Shown here one piece after another: positions 60,907 through 64,000 of a DNA stretch of 64,000 nt. The first letter of the stretch is position 1; each line of letters opens with the position of its first letter. The position numbers and the translations under genes were made by a program. The notes beneath the pieces are model-generated. The model worked only from the letters and a program-made list of their open reading frames with translations. It made no database searches and had not been told where the DNA came from. The stretch comes from Prostheceraeus crozeri. Taxonomy: Eukaryota > Platyhelminthes > Polycladida > Euryleptidae. The stretch spans positions 62,001-126,000 of the forward strand of contig CAJQUW010001733.1 in NCBI GenBank assembly GCA_907163375.1. The letters are read 5' to 3'.

Positions 60907-61690
60907 GCCCCAATGTTTAGACTCTTTTGATTTCATAAAATGAACTTGACACGAAACCCGGCACCACATGTGAGATATACCAATTTTTGCACTTTTGGAG
61001 AATTTGACTTATTATGACAGCAATACCGAAGAAAGAAAAGTAATTTACAAATCCTCCATATCATGACAACCTTGAGAGGTAATATGGTTTATTATATTAC
61101 GAATTCGATGGCTAACCATTGCTTTAAAGCTCATACCTTACTATAATAAGATTATTTTCTTAAGCGGGATCATATCACAAACTGCTGCCACTGAAAGAGA
61201 TCTGTAAATGGTGTAAATGGGTAACCATTACTATTCAGCACTATTCAGATTCAAGAAAAGACGCCTTGGGAATCATAAAATCATGCCGCTGAAAATTAAA
61301 TTAAAAACATGACATCTCAGCCAAGATCAAAGCTTTCAATAAGTTCTCAACTTTGCCTTGAAGACTTCCAGGGACTTGCATTATAATGCAGCTCATGAAA
61401 TTTCCTTATCATCAGCTTAATTTCCGCTTAATTATGATGCTTGTTAGCAAATATTTATTCTTTTGATATCCAACTTGTTTCATACTACTTATAAAGGAGA
61501 CGTCATCTCGGTAGTATATAAATACAGGAATAATTTGAAAAATTTTAGTTTTTTAAAAACTGCTCAAATAATTTTTTTGGACAGCAGGAACGTAATCTCT
61601 ACAAAAACTGAATTCTTTCATATAAAAAATTTTCACTGTATGCAGATACTTGTTTGAGTCGACACTGTTCCTATTTATACCTGCTCTTTG
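60907..61690. mobile_element. Inverted, decayed CATAGAG MITE
   Basis: Starts at CCCCAATGT, which is internal to the family's right end, and runs inverted to TTTGAGTCGACACT (about 61655) and a degraded left terminus at about 61690. Together with 60067-60906 it forms a large inverted repeat. Confidence 0.7.
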
Positions 61691-62019
61691 AGGTCGGCTT
61701 TGGTTCTATCGACCTTCGAATGTGCGGGACGCCTAACTGCCGTCAACGTCTGCATAATTTTAGCGCTAATAGAAATCGACCTCAAAATAATAAAGAGGTT
61801 GAGTTTTTCTTTGCTGCTACTGTGACCTCCCCTCGTTTGGTCAGCTATGTGAATTTTGCAAGAATTGTGCGTTCCTACCCATCGTAATATTATTCAACAT
61901 CTCGAATACTTTCATTACATGAGATAGTTTATATAAACATGAAGCTTAGCAATTAAAATGAGTGATTAATTTCAATACATGGGCTTTCATGACTCTTTCC
62001 AATTTGGTGGAAATGAATT
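61691..62019. other. Intergenic, nothing recognised
   Basis: A plus-strand ORF at 61654-61887 begins inside the decayed MITE end and shows no motif. Confidence 0.3.
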
Positions 62020-62337
62020 GTGTCGGTACAATATGCAGATGATGTGACACTTCTACAATCAGTGAGGCAATCTACATGTAATGATCTGATAAAGTTGTCA
62101 AGCATTTATCACAATTCTCAATGTTCAGGGTTGACCCTTAACATTGATAATTGTAAACTTCATGACGGAGCCATTTGGAGGGTGCTCATCTATACCGTGT
62201 TCCACACGGTCTGATTGAGTGCCACAAATCATTAATTTGGCTGAAACCAACATTTACATTGTATTCTTCATCTCAGAGAAAGTCACAAGTTAAAATTGCA
62301 AAGAATCTCCAAGAGAGTGGCATTCCTTTGTTTAAAC
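62020..62337 (+). mobile_element. LINE reverse transcriptase scrap (YADD box)
   Basis: Encodes VQYADDVTLLQSV, then SGLTLNIDNCKL, the catalytic YADD box and following palm motif of a non-LTR reverse transcriptase. The frame breaks downstream. Part of the following sequence (62220-62337) is repeated inverted at 63660-63780. Confidence 0.6.
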
Positions 62338-62450
62338 TACACTGTGCGATACCAAACCTACTTACGAAACCGATGTACAAAATAAGAATAAGAAAATGTA
62401 CGAAAGCAGTTTTGTTCAGTCAGCTTTAGTACTGTACAGGTTACAGTGTA
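62338..62450. mobile_element. Short Tc1/mariner-like MITE with TA duplication
   Basis: CACTGTGCGATACC ... TTACAGTG (62340-62448) flanked by TA on both sides. It is a shortened relative of 3762-3994. The inverted paralogue at 63660 continues TTTAAACTAGATAATAG without it, an empty site. Confidence 0.7.
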
Positions 62451-62696
62451 AAAAAGTTTGCTCATTTTTGAGCTGATTCGCGTGCAACATACAAAACTTG
62501 CAGGTTACAAGTCATGACATGCATTTAAGAAAATTACCTTCTTTATTCATGACTCTGTCTCCTACAAAATATGTTTCATGACTAGCTAACAGTTTCTCTG
62601 CAACTCCCAATTAATATTGGCAGTGATAGTGCACCGCATCACATTGGCCTCCATGCAGAAATTATGGCGCACCGATGTATATACTGTAAACTGTCA

Positions 62697-62887
62697 CCTC
62701 CTAAAATCGAAGAAATCTGCATCCTAAAGCGCGACACACTAGAATTTTAGGAGGTTGCGTGAAATAGAATGCTGACATACTAAAGAGAACAATAACACTA
62801 GTGCGCTAGCCTCCTAAAACGCTTTGCTTTAGGATTTTTTTATTAGTTACGAATAGTGTCTCGCTTCAGTGTGTGATTTAGGAGGTG
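62697..62887. mobile_element. Small foldback element
   Basis: CACCTCCTAAAATC at the left and GATTTAGGAGGTG at the right, with inner inverted segments (CCTCCTAAAACG, GAATTTTAGGAGG). About 190 bp, non-coding. Confidence 0.55.
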
Positions 62888-63655
62888 CTGGTTTAGAGTG
62901 AGGGCGAACAGATCTCTCCAAATGTGCACATGGAGCACTGTAAAACTAACAGTATTTTAAGCCTCGCAGTTGACGAGCAATCGTAAAGGTCAGTCTATTT
63001 GCAAGTTTCAATTTTCAACAAATAGTCATGTCTTGATATTTGTTTATTGTAACGTAATAACATAAGTCATGTAATTGTCATTCGTATCTTGACATCCACT
63101 CCACTTTCGGCTACGTTTTTTATTTACCTATTTTCCTGACTACAATTATTCAACTGCACAAATCAAGAAAAACAAATGCACATTTGAATTTAGAACTGCA
63201 CAAATTGTATCCAGTTGCTCGCTAAAGAAACCCTGCCTTGCAATTTACAGTGTACACTGATTCGACCATCGCTCATCCTGTGAACTAACTTCATGGGTAT
63301 AAATGAAACAGTTCACCGCACTGCGCTGTTATTTGTGATCAAGAACGCATTGCGATCTCACAAGGCAATGACGCGCGTGGTACTTTAACCAATCAAATCG
63401 CGTGAACGGTTTGAGTGAGAAATCGGCTATTGTATTACTGCAGAGTGATCTATCTTTCTATTTATTATCTTTGCTTGTCACTTATTATTCAGCGAAAAAC
63501 AGAAAACATCAAAATTATAGATATCTTGCTTATGAGTAATTTGTTGGATAGGTCAATATCACCAGGAAGTTGGATAAACTTTGAATCATCATTTAATATA
63601 GACAGCATACGTTGACAATATTGCTCTTCTGTCAATACAACCGCACCGATCTATT
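62888..63655. other. Intergenic, nothing recognised
   Basis: AT-rich, no supported gene. Confidence 0.3.
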
Positions 63656-63800
63656 ATCTAGTTTAAACAAAGGAATGCCGTTTTCTTGGAGATTCTTTGC
63701 AATTTTAAGTTGTGACTTTCTCTGAGAATCAGAATACACTGTAAATGTTGGTTTCAGACAAATTGATGATTTGTGGCACCCGTTCAAGTCACAGTCATAA
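63656..63800 (-). repeat. Inverted second copy of 62220-62337
   Basis: Both encode C-HKS-x-I-x-LKPTFT-x-YS, then KIAKNLQE and GIPLFKL in the same frame, so a protein-coding ancestor, probably a LINE, is likely. This copy lacks the MITE. Confidence 0.5.
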
Positions 63801-64000
63801 TCGCTGCGGTTACACAACTAACGATAAAAATGAAAGAATGGTTTTCTTTTGTCATTCAAGCTACATGTGTTTCCCACATTTACTTTGTGTTAACTGCAAA
63901 GCTATAAAGGAATGATGGACAATGGACAAGTAATGACAATATGGAATTTAGTGTTAGCAAATCCAGTGAAAACATGAATGTAGAGCATATGAATTCATTC

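Noticed and set aside
1-64000. tRNA, rRNA or snRNA genes; LTR or other virus-like elements
   Set aside because: I looked for internal promoter boxes, conserved RNA cores, paired long terminal repeats and capsid-type genes by eye and found nothing convincing. A covariance-model or profile search would be needed to exclude them.

Overview
The window is eukaryotic nuclear DNA and almost certainly from an animal, probably an aquatic invertebrate. It is AT-rich and gene-poor, with CR1/Jockey-type LINE remnants, many small non-autonomous DNA transposons with clear target duplications, and a Crypton-type tyrosine-recombinase element. There are no prokaryotic-style operons. I cannot name the species. 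I recognised no LTR retrovirus-like element, Polinton or other virus-like element.

Layout. Positions 1-8874 are a left flank of transposon debris: LINE reverse transcriptase remnants, a foldback element, and hAT-like and Tc1/mariner-like MITEs. Positions 8875-54622 are the main feature: four tandem copies of a 10-12 kb unit (8875-19100, 19101-31414, 31415-42811, 42812-54622). Positions 54623-64000 are a right flank with two hAT-like elements carrying 7/8-matching target duplications, a MITE pair, foldback elements and LINE scraps, and no recognisable host gene.

Each unit carries one minus-strand gene for a secreted, very highly charged repeat protein. It has a signal peptide of about 20 residues, a Lys/Glu/Ala-rich N-terminal region, 5-8 repeats of about 30-38 residues, and a Lys-rich tail. 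Each repeat pairs an Asp/Glu block around a single Cys with a Gly/His/Arg block ending in RGRR. Copies C (330 aa) and D (408 aa) are open. Copies A and B keep all parts but have small frameshifts. In all four units a TATAAAAG box, a short untranslated first exon with a GTAAGT donor, and an acceptor 12 bases before the ATG suggest the same two-exon gene. I recognise no family. The repeat design suggests either a polyampholyte or metal-binding structural secretion, or a multi-copy precursor cut at RGRR and KR sites; both are inference.

The rest of each unit is a fixed order of older elements: a foldback element, a hAT remnant, an inverted pair of MITEs, a palindrome-rich segment with a perfect 18-bp-arm hairpin, a LINE endonuclease fragment, and a second MITE. 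These were present before amplification. Units share indels in conflicting pairings (1+2 against 3+4, 2+4 against 1+3, 1+4 against 2+3), which points to repeated recombination or gene conversion. The Crypton sits in the intron of copy C only, and units 1 and 2 preserve the empty site.
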